NCBI GenBank assembly: GCA_903813345.2
Contig: CAIIXF020000007.1
Span: 36,540,759 to 36,604,758 of the forward strand
Length of the DNA stretch: 64,000 bases
DNA from: Owenia fusiformis
Taxonomy: Eukaryota > Annelida > Polychaeta > Sabellida > Oweniidae
Reading direction: 5' to 3'
Shown here: one piece after another, positions 33,250-44,529 of the stretch
Layout: every line of letters starts with the position of its first letter
How positions within the stretch are numbered: the stretch's first letter is position 1
Notes under the pieces: model-generated
Database searches by the model: none
Told to the model about the DNA's origin: nothing
The model's input: the letters and a program-made list of their open reading frames with translations, nothing else
Program-made: the position numbers and the translations under genes

Positions 33250-34620
33250 ATTTTTCTTTCTCATCACTATATTTTAGGCAATCCATCAACGAAATTTGAG
33301 ATAATGAGAAAAGTTGGAAAAACAAATGGCTAGTGAAATTGACATTGACAGACTGACATGATCTCGCGGTATCTTGACTTACATTAATTGTTTAAGGATA
33401 ATGAAATTGTTTCGGAAAAGTTGATCGACATAATTGATTTGACTTTTGCTTTGCACCTAAATGGACCAGGGTCAAAGTGAAAGTTATCAAGCATGTTTTA
33501 GCAGTCAATTTTTTGATAAAGAATACAGAATTGAGGATTTAAGCCATAGACTCAGTGAATTGTGTACTGAAACATTCCTCTGAAGTAGTTCTTTTCAAAT
33601 ATTTGCATCACCGTACAGCTTGACAACCAAACCATTCAACGAATGACCTTGGATGCGGTGATTGCTATTAGTTATTTAATGTAGTGCAGTTATATGAAAT
33701 ATTGTGTTCGGATTGGCTCGAATCGGACACACCTTGCCTGGCTATTCCCTTCTAGACCCTTAGGAAAACAGTTATTTTAGTAATCAGATAATCGAAATTC
33801 TAGATGGCATCGCGGAATGTGATAAAATAAAAAGTTGGGTAAGTGCTTTATTGTGTCTTGATGATCTAATAGTGTAACTGACGTGAACGGATGAACAGTT
33901 ACTGTTATTACTTTTTTTTACTAAAATGGTAGAGTTCAAATTGACCTTTACAGATCGACTAATATACTTGGTTGTAATTTTTTCTAATTCCCAGAGGAAG
34001 GTCCTGGCAATGTTGATGGCAAGAGAATAATCGAGCGTAACGTTGTGTGGAAAAATATGATTCATGGACTTTCGTGATAGATCGTTGGAACGCGACAGCT
34101 ATCATCGGCTATGCGATCCTGGTGGGGAATCAGGCCTCAACGCTAAAGCAAACAAAACTTTGATTACACCAGATTAAGATCTATCATAGACGCTATATCA
34201 ACATCAAACAATTCGCAGAAAGAAGTTAACAGAGTTAAAATAACAGCCCATACGTTTGGTTTTAACAGATTACCGGTTTCGATTGTCTCGCTTACATTGG
34301 TTAACCCGATTACTGCTGATTGATCTAAAGGAAATGAGAGACACTAATATTTGATAGAGAGCAGATATAATCTGGTGACGTATTGATTACATTCAGATAC
34401 TAAAATAATACGATGATCACATTTTCAATGCATCTCGTTCATCATAATGGCAGAATTCTAACCTCTGTTTATTATCAACCATGGATTAAACACCTCAGAC
34501 GGGTCTGGTCAAAGGATAATAGAGTAAAATCTGTATTTATCGTGTTTCGTATGTGTGGCTCTCTCCATTTAAATCAATCTTCCCAGGGCGTGAAGAGAGC
34601 CACCTCGTTTGGTTGTCTAA
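33250..34620. other. No confident feature
   Basis: Open frames 33784-34065 (minus) and 34413-34667 (plus) have no domain, and the second overlaps the better-supported minus-strand exon at 34626-34700. No array or TIR pair seen. Confidence 0.3.
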
Positions 34621-34625
34621 CTTAC

Positions 34626-34700
34626 CAAAAGTACGGGCGTTTGTTGGCACCTGTGCGAGCGACGTGAATTTAGAGCGCTAAGATATGATTCATTAGGTTT
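34626..34700 (-). CDS. Candidate internal exon, 25 codons, minus strand
   Basis: Acceptor GTTATTTACGTCAG (ending at 34701) and donor TTTTG/GTAAGT frame exactly 75 nt, phase 0 at both ends. It reads KPNESYLSALNSRRSHRCQQ plus TPVLL, an open, polar, non-repetitive peptide with an NES sequon. The phase 0-0 design matches the exon at 12473-12685 on the same strand, which would fit one long gene, but the distance and lack of homology keep this tentative. Confidence 0.25.
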
Positions 34701-35399
34701 CTGACGTAAATAACGCGTGAAAAAACATGAAAACAGTCATGCGTCAACAGCGTAAAATACAAAATTGTACAAGCGTTGAGACGACATATTTAAAAAACTG
34801 AATATATCGGATGAGTTCGCCAGCCATACCTTCCTATCGGGAGTTGCACCTTATTTGACTTGAATACCTCAAACAGTAATCACTAGGCGTGTCATATATA
34901 ATCAAAGAAACAATAGTTTTTCGTTCTCGAATATTATCAAATCATTTGGGACAACCCTCGTAGAAGTAACGGACATTGATAAAAACATCCCCTGGAACTC
35001 CGATATATTTTATTAGTGTATTCCGTCTCTGCTATACTAATTATACGCCATTCATTAACCTAATGACATTCACATTTACTAATAACATTGGAAAACGAGT
35101 ATTAATGTTTATTATATTACTTCTAAACGTCAGGAGTTCTGAAGTAGAGCCTAGATGAAGACAGATCTCTCGAATATATTTGATCTTCGCACTCAAGTGG
35201 GATTCTATTTGGTACTTGATACGGCGAAACTGGCACTGCAATTTCTAGTGAGATATAAACATTTCACTGCATTTGACGTGTGTTATTCTCCAAGTTAGTT
35301 TGTTATTCTCCCAGTTGGGGAAAATATGGCTGTTACCTTATATCTATTATCGTTGCATCATTACATCATCGTGGCAATATCGTGTTGAAGCACATTCAA

Positions 35400-35575
35400 A
35401 TCCCACAAAAAAGAATTGAGAAAAACTGGAGGTATTCGAAATGATGTCAATTTATATGTCAAGCCCTAAAAGTAGTCTTTTCTTTACAGACTATGCAAAT
35501 AAGAATCCAAGCACAAATAGGCGTTATATTAGCCTGTAATCAGATGGGGGAGTTAGGGTTACCAAACGTATCAGA
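35400..35575. mobile_element. Fragment of the CACTCCC family's long right arm
   Basis: GAGAAAAACTGGAGGTATTC and later GATGGGGGAGTTAGGGTTAC followed by CAAACGTAT correspond to GAGAAAAATTTGGAGGTATT and AATGGGGGAGCTAAGGTTGC in the right arm of 51139-52014. The terminal bases are lost. This is an old truncated copy. Confidence 0.5.
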
Positions 35576-35599
35576 CAAACCTTTAAAACATAGACATTT

Positions 35600-36185
35600 A
35601 CCCGAAACGAAACAAAATGTTGAGATTTACAAATTTTCGATGTATTCATACATCATCAGCTAAACTGATTTCCATACAAGTATGACATTACAATATACAG
35701 GTACAGGTAAAATTTAAATTAGAATTACAAGAATTAATTATGATCATGGCCATTGTTACTAATGAAGTAATTAGAAATTAATGGCATTGTTAATGTAATC
35801 AAAATGAAAAAAATGTTGTCGTTAAAAATCACCATTATATCATATAAAATATCAATATATGATATTACTATGGTTACCAATACATATAGCTCAGAAGATG
35901 AAAAGTAGTCAATAATATTTAGACCATTAGGCTCTAAAGTGTTAAGTTTGTTTATCCAAAAACTTTATCTTATTCTTCTCAAATGGATACTTCTGTTTCC
36001 TAAAGATTCTATACCAATAACTTTAAAGCCATTGATGCCATGATTACTATTATTGAAATGTATGTCTCCCAATAACATGCATGTTGTTTTTGGAGGCGAA
36101 TGCTATATTTATGATTGGCAGTTCTATCATATAATTTGGTTCCCGTCTCTCCGATAAAAAATATTTTATGCATTGGGAGTAAATA
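35600..36185 (-). pseudogene. Decayed GIY-YIG endonuclease end of a Penelope-like element
   Basis: On the minus strand one frame reads KIFFIGETGTKLYDRTANHK, matching the GIY-YIG core of Penelope-like retroelements (YIGETGxxLxDRxxxH). After a frameshift a second frame carries NGFKVIGIESLG and a third FWINKLNTLEPNGLN, the typical C-terminal E..WI..L.TL.P.GLN block. The order and spacing are right for the family, where this endonuclease follows the reverse transcriptase and cuts the target. The downstream sequence (35600-35690) carries the GCTGATGATGTATGAATACA-type tail often seen after such ORFs. No reverse transcriptase is found upstream, so the copy is 5'-truncated and dead (two frameshifts plus stops). 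Confidence 0.75.
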
Positions 36186-36783
36186 AAAACTATCACAATT
36201 TCACCTTGACAATTTCACAACGTGGCTTATAATGCTAAAAGCACAGCCACTCACACTGTATTTTTGTATTGTATTCTTTGTACAAATGAATAACTTAATA
36301 AAAAAAAATGCACAACCTTTTTGGGTTCACCGTTCCTCGTCATACCTCCACGTTCCCGGATTCATTTACAAGAACCCTATAGGGCTTTTGATCTTAAGAT
36401 ATTTTGCAATTATTTTTTTCAGAAAATAAAATTAACAATAAATGTAAAGGAAACATTTACAAGCTTTTAAAAATGATTTCAACATTTTAAATTTTTTACT
36501 GACACAAATAGTGCAAGAAGCAAGAAAGGGAAGCCTACCATGAATCTAGATATTATTAATAGCTAGTGTACCTTTGTCGTTTCCCCCGTTGTTTTAAGTA
36601 TTCCAGGTATTCAATGTACAGTGTTGGAATGAGATACTCTCTCGGAAAGAGTTTTATTACCTGTAATAGCAAATAAAAACGTCAGGTGATCTGGCACTTG
36701 AAATGATTTTCCCAAAGATGATTTACGCCTAGGATACCAGCAGTGCAGAATCATCCCATTTTCCTTATAGTTCCTGTGGGATT

Positions 36784-36850
36784 ATACAGTGAAACCTGTC
36801 TAATCTGAACACCAATGGGGCCGACCAAAAGTGTTCGAATTAGCGGGGCG
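36784..36850 (+). mobile_element. Pogo/Tigger-type terminus
   Basis: TACAGTGAAACCTGTCTAAT followed by CTGAACACC and, later, GTTCGAATTAGCGGGG is the signature left end of pogo/Tigger-like elements. No matching right end is found before the MITE at 36983, so the copy is truncated or solo. Confidence 0.5.
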
Positions 36851-36982
36851 TTCACTTGTCAAGATTTATTGGATATGAGAGTCAACGGGATGTATTAAAG
36901 TAGGGACAGAAAAAGTGTTAAAATTGAGATTCGGATTGGAGAGTATTATGATATGATTATGATATAAAGGTTTTACAAAGCA

Positions 36983-37192
36983 TACTGTATAAGTGGTAAT
37001 TTTGCCTAATCATTTATTTTGCCTATTGCCTAATTTCTGCCTGGTTAGGAAAATTAAATGTCGGAAATATTTTCTTCATAATGTTATCTCATGGGAGGTT
37101 TCTTGGCATTAAGATAATTAAAATTAGGAAAATGATAAAGTTTTACAATTCGGCAAATTAACCACTCGTATTAAATACCGCGCTTATAGTAT
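36983..37192. mobile_element. MITE with TACTGTATAAG ends, copy 2
   Basis: Second copy of the family at 26027-26231, same length and orientation. The right end has decayed to CTTATAGTAT. Confidence 0.7.
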
Positions 37193-37199
37193 TTTGTTT

Positions 37200-38740
37200 T
37201 TAATGGGTAAACGTTAAATCTGTCCAATAATATTTTGATAATACGTTGAACAAATGTCAGATGAACGATTTAAATGATCCAATGAGGAAAAGGGCAGAAT
37301 CCGACGTTAGTTTCATGGAAAAATACAATAAAGCGATTAATATAATTAAATAGATTTATGGACTACATGTAGTGCGCAACGATGAATCCGAAGATGTTAA
37401 TTAACCTAGAATGTTTCGCGTTATTTAGTTTTCATTCTTGCACTTCTGATACATTTACAATAAGAGAAAAGGAAATAATAAAACAAATATTTCATTCCAT
37501 ATTCGATGAATATCTGTTGCATTGATGTTACTGCCAGGTTATAGCCATTTGGATTAATTAAATTTACATCTGGTAGTTTAATGATTAATTCTCAATTATT
37601 TGGTTCATTTATAGCTGTAATGCTCCATAATCGCATAACACTTGTAATAAACTTGGAATAAAAGGCTATGGCATAAGGGAATATTTGAAACAAAGTCGCT
37701 AACTTGAACTAGTATACTTAGTAGTTTACCTATCTAATTGCATAAAAACGCGACAGAAAGACGAATCGCCACTTATTTCGGTCTTAAAGTGCACTGTAGA
37801 TGGACCATGTATCAAAATTTGTTAAAATTGCCGATTTGTGACTTAATTAAGTTGAGGATTATTTTACCTATATCGGATACTAAGTTCCTCTACAAGTCGA
37901 ACTGCCGCCAGTTTTCCCCAGCTCAACAAACATTTTTTGTTCGGACACTTCAACTCGATATTTTTACAGATAAACAATATTTCAAAACCTAATTCGAACG
38001 AATGGGTTTAAATGATCGTAAACGGTGTGATAAATCCGACCCATTTTCCCCTAGAACGGATACTGTGACGTTTTATAGCCAGTCTATCAACGTATGTTAC
38101 TTATAGTAATGTTTTTAAGTGTATAGATCGTATGGTGCGTTGACCTCGAGTCACAAAAAGGTTCTCGGGGGTAATACTTCAGATGATGGTCCACTAGTTG
38201 TAGACCTTAATAAGTCGAGATTAAATGGAATGGATGGTGATCGGACCGTTTCTAGAGGCGAGTCGCAATTAAGACATTAGGTTGGACCAGTCTGACTGTC
38301 TAGTAGGGAGCAGTTGCACGTTTTAGATGTACCATTACATGAAATTTTACGACTACATGGCTAACTTCCCCCTCTCTCTTTTTCCCGACTTTTATACTCA
38401 ATCAGATAGGTAAGCACTCCGTAGGAGATAATTAATTCTTATAGGACCACGCTCACAGTTCTAAACGTTCACGTACCCGTCCTCTTAAAACGCGTAGCTT
38501 ATCATTTGTCCAACCTTTTGGGACGGACCGATAAAAAAACGGAATTAATCACTTGAATTGCGAATGTAGAGTTTTTATTAAACACCAATTGTATTTTTTC
38601 AGTGGTTGAAACAAGATTTAAAATGGGATTTTTATTACATTATCGTTTATCAGCGTTCTGCCAAAAATATGAAAATCGTTAGCCTTGAACGTAGCACTTA
38701 TATGTAATTCACAAAACGCCTAAAAATCCTATCAATCCAA
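37200..38740. other. 1.5 kb without recognisable features
   Basis: The plus-strand frame 37738-37992 is open for 84 codons with moderate composition but has no domain or splice support. No tandem or inverted structure was noticed. Confidence 0.3.
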
Positions 38741-38744
38741 CGTT

Positions 38745-39107
38745 CAACAATAAGAGCATGCATTATCATTTTTTCCAATAAGAGCATGCATTATCATGTT
38801 TTCCAATAAAAACATGAATTATCAATTTTTTCAATAAAAGCATGAATTATCAATTTTTTCCATAGGACCATGCATTATCAATTTTTCCAATAAGAGCATG
38901 AATTATCCATTTTTTCAATAAGACCATGCATTATCAATTTTTCCAAAAAGAGCATGAATTATCGATTTTTCCAATAAGATCATGAATTATCATTTTTCCA
39001 ATAAGAGCATGAATTATCAATATTTTCAATAAGAGCATGCATTATCAATGTTTCCAATAAGAGCACGCATTATCATTGTTTCCAATAAGAGCATGAATTA
39101 TCAATTT
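38745..39107. repeat. Minisatellite, about 28-bp unit
   Basis: About 13 units of CAATAAGAGCATGAATTATC plus AATTTTTC. Variation is mainly GCATGCATT / GCATGAATT and the length of the T run. Confidence 0.9.
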
Positions 39108-39594
39108 TTCGGAGAACATGAATGTCGCTTTAGTAATTTAGATACTGAGTAGTCATATCATTATCCAATCCTTATGTATATTAATATTATAGATAACAGT
39201 ATACATATAGAATTTCAGTTTATAATGTCCAACAATAAATATTTTACTTACCTCAACATCGGTGTTCAGAGAGGGTGTCTACAATGTTAACAGTCTCTTG
39301 ATAAAATTGCATATACAAATTTCATAACTAATATGAAAACGATCGAAAAGTAATTCCCGTTTTTACCTTAGTGTATTTACTTTGTTCGCTACGTAGATTC
39401 GAGTCAATTTCTCCGAGATTGCTAGACTATCTAAGTCATTGTTCAATAGCCAGTTTGCATGTAACCCGAAGATTGTTCTAGCTAATTCGTTTAGATAAGC
39501 TTAGTAAGTAATTAACTATGTACACCTCTTAATTTGTTCTTTCTTTTCTCAGATAGCAGTGAATTTAAATCATAAGACTTAATCTCAAGAAGCA

Positions 39595-39740
39595 AGAGAT
39601 TCCAAGCTAGATTACCTGTGAATAAAAATTGAATATTACATTACCCGTGAATAAAATCACAGCCATGATTACCAGTTAATAAAACTTGATACTATATCAC
39701 CAGTGAATAGAATTTCAAGCAATATTACCCTTGGAATTCA
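39595..39740. repeat. Short diverged tandem repeat, about 37-bp unit
   Basis: Four units built on ATTACCTGTGAATAAAA, ATTACCCGTGAATAAAA, ATTACCAGTTAATAAAA and ATCACCAGTGAATAGAA. Confidence 0.75.
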
Positions 39741-39800
39741 TTCTAAGCTATATAATAAGTAAATTATGAGATTGCACTGGGATTGTCAATGAAAAGATAA

Positions 39801-40055
39801 ATGCTAGACTATGTAAATGAGAGAAGGGTAGTTAAATGCGTCGGATTTAGCTATCCATGCCTGGCGATTGATGGTTCGTGGAAACAGTCATATGTAACCA
39901 ATCGCTCCTTGACATTTGACAACATAATTTATGCCGATGACAAAATTTGTCGAAAAAACGTTCAAAATGGCCAAGAGAAGATGGCCGTGCAATTTAATCA
40001 ATTGTTTAAGTTTTGGCCGAATGGTGCAAGTGAAGACTGCGTGACTGATGCTTGA
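39801..40055 (+). CDS. Unrecognised ORF with protein-like composition, 84 codons
   Basis: It starts MLDYVNERRVVKCVGFSYPC and ends FWPNGASEDCVTDA. Residue use is balanced (W, C, D, E, Q, N all present), unlike most AT-driven frames nearby. It contains IIYADDKI, which resembles the YADD active-site box of non-LTR reverse transcriptases, but the flanking blocks expected for such a domain are absent, so I do not call it RT. It directly abuts the SINE-like unit at 40070-40170 and may be mobile-element debris. No start context beyond the first ATG supports this start. Confidence 0.22.
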   Translation: MLDYVNERRVVKCVGFSYPCLAIDGSWKQSYVTNRSLTFDNIIYADDKICRKNVQNGQEKMAVQFNQLFKFWPNGASEDCVTDA

Positions 40056-40069
40056 TGGTAAAAAATTAT

Positions 40070-40170
40070 TTTTTTCCAAAATCGCGATGGGAAAAACTGC
40101 CCGGCTCGAACCTGCTACCACCACGACGACTATATATCCAACATGTTTTGTTCACGCGCTAACCCATCAT
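40070..40170 (-). repeat. tRNA-derived SINE head or tRNA pseudogene
   Basis: On the minus strand GGGTTAGCGCGTGAAC resembles a tRNA A box and AGGTTCGAGCC, 49 bases on, resembles a B box (GGTTCGANNCC). A TTTTT run follows. GATGGG before the A box can pair with CCCATC after the T run. The T-stem pairing is broken, so it is not a functional tRNA. A SINE head or a decayed tRNA copy fits. The body beyond about 40070 has no known match that I can name. Confidence 0.45.
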
Positions 40171-40619
40171 AATCGTTCAAATACTCGATACTTTGACTTA
40201 AAATGCAAATCTTAGAAATTTCTGTTTGCATCTGAAGATTTGAAAACCGCGAAAAAATCTCTAGAATACGTTTTTGGTTGGAAAGAAGTTTAAACAATAT
40301 TAATTGAAAACCAAAAAGCAGTGGCAGAATAATGTTTTGTAAACATATTATGAATAACAAGCCAGGCATACAATATGATCCAGCTATAAGTCTGAATAAA
40401 GAATGCATGGTGTGAACACATTATAACTTGAATGTTAATACCACCCATTTAAAAACATCTGACTTCTTTCTGACTACGTATATTATGTGACATACAGGTC
40501 GGCTTGTTTCAGATTATGTAGATATTTAATGTTTTATGTTAGTTTCTAGCACACTGTTTGATTAGCCGACTTAAAAGATTAACGATACGTGTACGTTAGT
40601 CATCAACCGTTTTTTGTAT

Positions 40620-40800
40620 TTTCAAAAATAAGCATAACGAATTTCGTCTGTCGGCTACTGGATTAACCTACTATTTCATGACCAAATAATTTGAATATGA
40701 ATAGTACCTGCGACTATTCCATTCATATTTCTAAATGAGTTAAAAAAGTAGGTAAATCCGGTAACCGTCAGCCGTTATTTGCATTCGCTAATACAAGTTA
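40620..40800. mobile_element. Inverted-repeat element, about 180 bp
   Basis: CGGCTACTGGATTAACCTAC on the left is mirrored by GTAGGTAAATCCGGTAACCG on the right, and GAATATGAATAGT by ACTATTCCATTCATATTTC around a centre near 40705. A small foldback-type MITE with diverged arms. Confidence 0.65.
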
Positions 40801-40804
40801 GTTC

Positions 40805-41570
40805 CTCTTGATTTTTAGAATGAATAAAGCTTCTTAATTATCGAAAAACAATAAAGTTTACTTTTCGTTTTTTCTCTTCAAGCGCTTCATTATTCCTCTT
40901 TACTACTATTTACTCTGTTGTGACAAGTGGTTATGTAGATTTCACTCTTTAAATTCATTGTTAAAACCGTGACGGTAAAAAGGCGGATTTGTAGTCGATG
41001 CGGCATCCAATAGTCAATTAATATGTCTATATTCAACTTTGACTACACACAAATTCCTTCAATTTTAAAGTCAAACTGAAACGGTAATCAAAATAACTTT
41101 CTCAAACTATGCAAAATGATGTAGTAGCGATTAGAAAACCTTCTGGCTCTTAATTGAAGGTGACGATCGAGAAATGATTAGCTACGTAAGTACGTAACGT
41201 ATTAGGTCTGCAAGCGGAAGTTCCACCATTTTGTTATGCGGCGTGCGCACCCTTAGCAACAAAACTGGTGTACACGAATTCAATAAAGATAGAACCTAAA
41301 CGAGAGAAAGTCTCTGTGTAATTTATATTTTTATAAAATCAATTTGTAAATGTTTTGCGGTCTAACGGACTCGATAAACTACTCGAAATTGCGTTTTGTC
41401 ATATCAGACGTGTGCATCAATCTTCCGGATGTTGCGTAATATATGTTATAAATATAAACTAAACAGGTCCCATTCATAGTTGAGGTTATGATAGCTGTAA
41501 TTTAAATTTATCTAACCCTTCACAGGTTTGGTGATATCGTTTTTATTCATCGTAAAAAAGACACTTGTCA
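40805..41570. other. No feature recognised
   Basis: Nothing beyond a GCGGAAGTTCCACCATTTTG stretch of higher GC near 41213; no open frame of note. Confidence 0.3.
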
Positions 41571-41574
41571 CTGA

Positions 41575-41610
41575 ACTTCCAGTTGCCAAACTTATGGAGG
41601 GGGGTGTACA
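41575..41610. mobile_element. Right end of a CACTCCC-type MITE
   Basis: ACTTCCAGTTGCCAAACTTA followed by TGGAGGGGGGTGTA is an intact family right terminus. The left terminus is not recognisable about 215 bp upstream, so the copy is truncated. Confidence 0.55.
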
Positions 41611-41614
41611 TCCT

Positions 41615-42510
41615 ACAAAATTTTTCTGACATTAGACAATATGAGTTATACGACTGGTTGACTAAATACTAGTCAAATATAGGGCTATAGACTATAATGC
41701 GTAAGTAAGTCGACTTCTTTAATCAAAAAGAGGCGAAATTTCGTTCAGAAGTTGTGCTCTTTTCCTGTTATTTTCTCCCGGGCTTTCAATAACCAACCCA
41801 GGGCTCGTTATCAATAAATACTTGTCTGAACATAAGTTAAGACAATGTAAAATGAGGACATTTTGACACTGCTGTGCCAACAGGGAAAGGAAGAGGCACA
41901 GGAACCTATAAATGCGACCATGAACAAGATTTTCCATTATTATTAAAAAAAAAAAATTTATAAAAAGAAGCTTGTATTATCTTGGACCAGCATCTAATCA
42001 AAATTTGTTCCAAATATATAGCAAAAATAAAATAGTTGAGCACTCTTACTTATTTGTTTTGATTAACAACGATAAATAAATCGTTCGAGCTTTGTCCGTT
42101 TAGAGTCTAAATGATCTATGGGCCTAAATACTATGAATATTAAAGTAAATGGTCTCGCTAAATTACATTGATTTGATTAGAAAATGAAGTAATTTGTAAT
42201 ACTGCATGTGGAAATAATTGAAATTAAGCATGGGAGAAATACTCAGTCTTAAGTTTAGCGACTATAAATACAAAAAGTGCAGTATGAAACCTGTCGCCTT
42301 ATTTCGACACCCTCTCATGGACTGTGCGTCGGCTGTACTTTTAGATAGCTCTTGGAAATAAATCATTTTACGTGTCAATACCCTTTGGAGTATATATTCT
42401 TTAACAAAATAGTTGATAGCGAGAGAATGTTAGTCGTTGTGGTTTTTCTCTGTAATTGAATTGATGGGATACACACTTAAGGGATAAGTCAACAAATGAG
42501 CGTTTTAATA
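41615..42510. other. No feature recognised
   Basis: AT-rich, with an A run of about 14 near 41945; the minus-strand frame 41719-41937 shows nothing recognisable. Confidence 0.3.
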
Positions 42511-42514
42511 TAAT

Positions 42515-43440
42515 TTTCAATGTTTCAAGGCCTACTCACACATCTAGAGATGAATCTATTTAATACAGCATTGCAAATTTGCTCGATTCTGACGATTGGG
42601 AATGGAAACATGCGAACCGAATCGCAACTTTCCGTCTGCCTCCGAAGCAGTCCGAGGCTTTCCGAAGGAGTATTTCCGCTTGCGAACACCCAACGATGTT
42701 CAACGTACATATTCTAATAATATGATTACTTTTCGCCAGTACACGCAAGTTGGATGTTTTTTCGTCCAGGTTAAGAGAGGCCTTTTTAGGCCATCTAACA
42801 TATGAATGAAAGCCATCGACGTCAACTTGCCTAAACTCGAGAGAAAAATTTGTTCCCATTAGTACGTTTTACATCGCCAGGGCGTTCGGGTGCAGAAGTA
42901 TATTTTCGGAAAGCTTCGGACGGGGTAGGAAACATGCGCAAAGTTACGCTTCGGTTCGCATGTTTACGTTCCAAGTTGCCAGAATTGAATATTTACCAGA
43001 TTCACGAGGTTGCGTTAAAGTAGATTCGTTCATGCATCATTTGGATATTAATTGACACAACCTTAGGTAGAAATCAGGAAATTTCAGAATTCAAAATATA
43101 CATGAAGTGAATCAATTGCCTCATATAAAATACCTTGAGAGCATCTTGAATGTATAAACATTACATGACTTGACAGAAACAGTTTTAAAGAAATGCTTCA
43201 AAGGCCCACTCATATATGATTGAATCCACTAAACGCGGTCTTGCGAGTTGGACGAATCGTCGATTCTCACAATTGGGAACGTAAACATGCGAACCGAAGA
43301 GCATCTTTGCGCATGCCCTGAAGCCGTCCGAAGCTTTCCGAAGGGATACTTACACATACGAACACCTCGACGATTTCCAACGCACGTATACTAATTGGAG
43401 CGAATTCTACTCAAGTCCTGTTCGCAATATTGCGTTTATT
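42515..43440. repeat. Three-copy repeat module: direct, inverted, direct
   Basis: A module of about 200 bp with core AAACATGCGAACCGAA and TTTCCGAAGG occurs on plus at 42515-42730, inverted at about 42860-43010 (TTCGGTTCGCATGTTTACGT) and on plus again at 43195-43420. The copies are diverged. Two flanking direct copies with a central inverted one may be a decayed foldback. Overlapping frames on both strands (42520-42859) follow from the symmetry and I do not call genes. Confidence 0.65.
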
Positions 43441-43634
43441 GAATTCGTCCATATGTGAGGGGAAAAGGAATTCTCTGAAAAATGTAACGCAATTTTAACA
43501 ATCATTTCTAGAACACGATAATAATCAAAATACGTTTTGTGATAATTCGAAATTAATGTTGTGACAAAATAATGTTATATTTAATAAATATTATTCAACT
43601 ATTAGGGTAAATTACCCTATTTTTATTACACGAT

Positions 43635-44055
43635 CATTTCTTGAATTTGGAGTAAACGAAACAGCTTAGTCGTATGAAAAGATGACAGGCTTTGCTTGGA
43701 ATCAGACTATTTGTAGACATTATAGTTTGTTCGCTACAGATAATATTTTATAGATGTCACATATGTTCTGATGAATTCATATTCCCAGCACAGAATGCAA
43801 GTGAAATCTCCCATAAGACTCTCCAATATTTTAAACCTCAAATATTCAGCCTGGGTCCCTAAGTCAGCATTCCTTTAATATGGAGTAAACAACATAGTTT
43901 TGTCGTTTCAAAGGATGTCATGCTTTCCTGGAAACCAGAATATTTGTAGATGCTATTGTTTGTTTTCTATAGCTAAAACGTTGATCTCAAATACAAATGT
44001 TGCATGTATGTACCTGATAAGACATCATATTCTCAACACAAAGAATACAAGTAAC
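43635..44055. repeat. Diverged tandem duplication, unit about 235 bp
   Basis: TGGAGTAAACGAAACAGCTT (43640) recurs as TGGAGTAAACAACATAGTTT (43880), followed in both by TATTTGTAGA, TGTTTG and a TCATATTCYCARCACA stretch. About 70-75% identical by eye. Confidence 0.7.
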
Positions 44056-44424
44056 CGTACCTTTTTTGTGCTTTCTCACTTAGATGACCAACATTGTAGA
44101 ACTTAAGTTTCAGAATGAAATAAAACAAATCGAATCATCTGTATCTCGACAAATGGTAATAGATGGCCAAATCAGAGTGTAGAGACATGAGCGGATAGAG
44201 CTGCCGTTTGCTTCAATAAAGTATTGGATCATTTATATCTGTGTTAAATCCATCCCCTTTGAATTAGAGTCTGTCCCTAGGGTTACGAGTGCGAAGTTTT
44301 GTGACCATAATAGTTATCAAGTTGAAGAGAGATAAACATTCTCATTTAGATTACGTCAAACATATTATCCATCCTTAAAAACCTCATTTGTAAAATATGA
44401 ACTACATTTAGTATTATAGTTTTA

Positions 44425-44520
44425 CATACAGTAAAGCCTTTTACTACTGAGAATTGAAACGGATAGGGACCAAACAGCACTCTCCCGTAAAAACCGCTGT
44501 TATCCGTTTCACCACGATCA
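44425..44520 (+). mobile_element. Possible pogo-type terminus
   Basis: TACAGTAAAGCCTTTTACTA at the left and CCGCTGTTATCCGTTTCACC inside resemble the 'open chain' ends of pogo-like elements. No partner end found. Confidence 0.3.
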
Positions 44521-44529
44521 GTAAAAAGT

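Noticed and set aside
39252-39278. 27-nt microexon on the minus strand (TPSLNTDVE) between TTGTAG and GTAAGT
   Set aside because: Splice sites are fair and the phase is neat, but so short an exon has no statistical support without transcripts.
39801-40055. YADD motif as evidence for a reverse transcriptase
   Set aside because: The flanking palm and thumb blocks (G-rich turn before, WGLxxN/K block after) are absent, so the four residues alone are not evidence.
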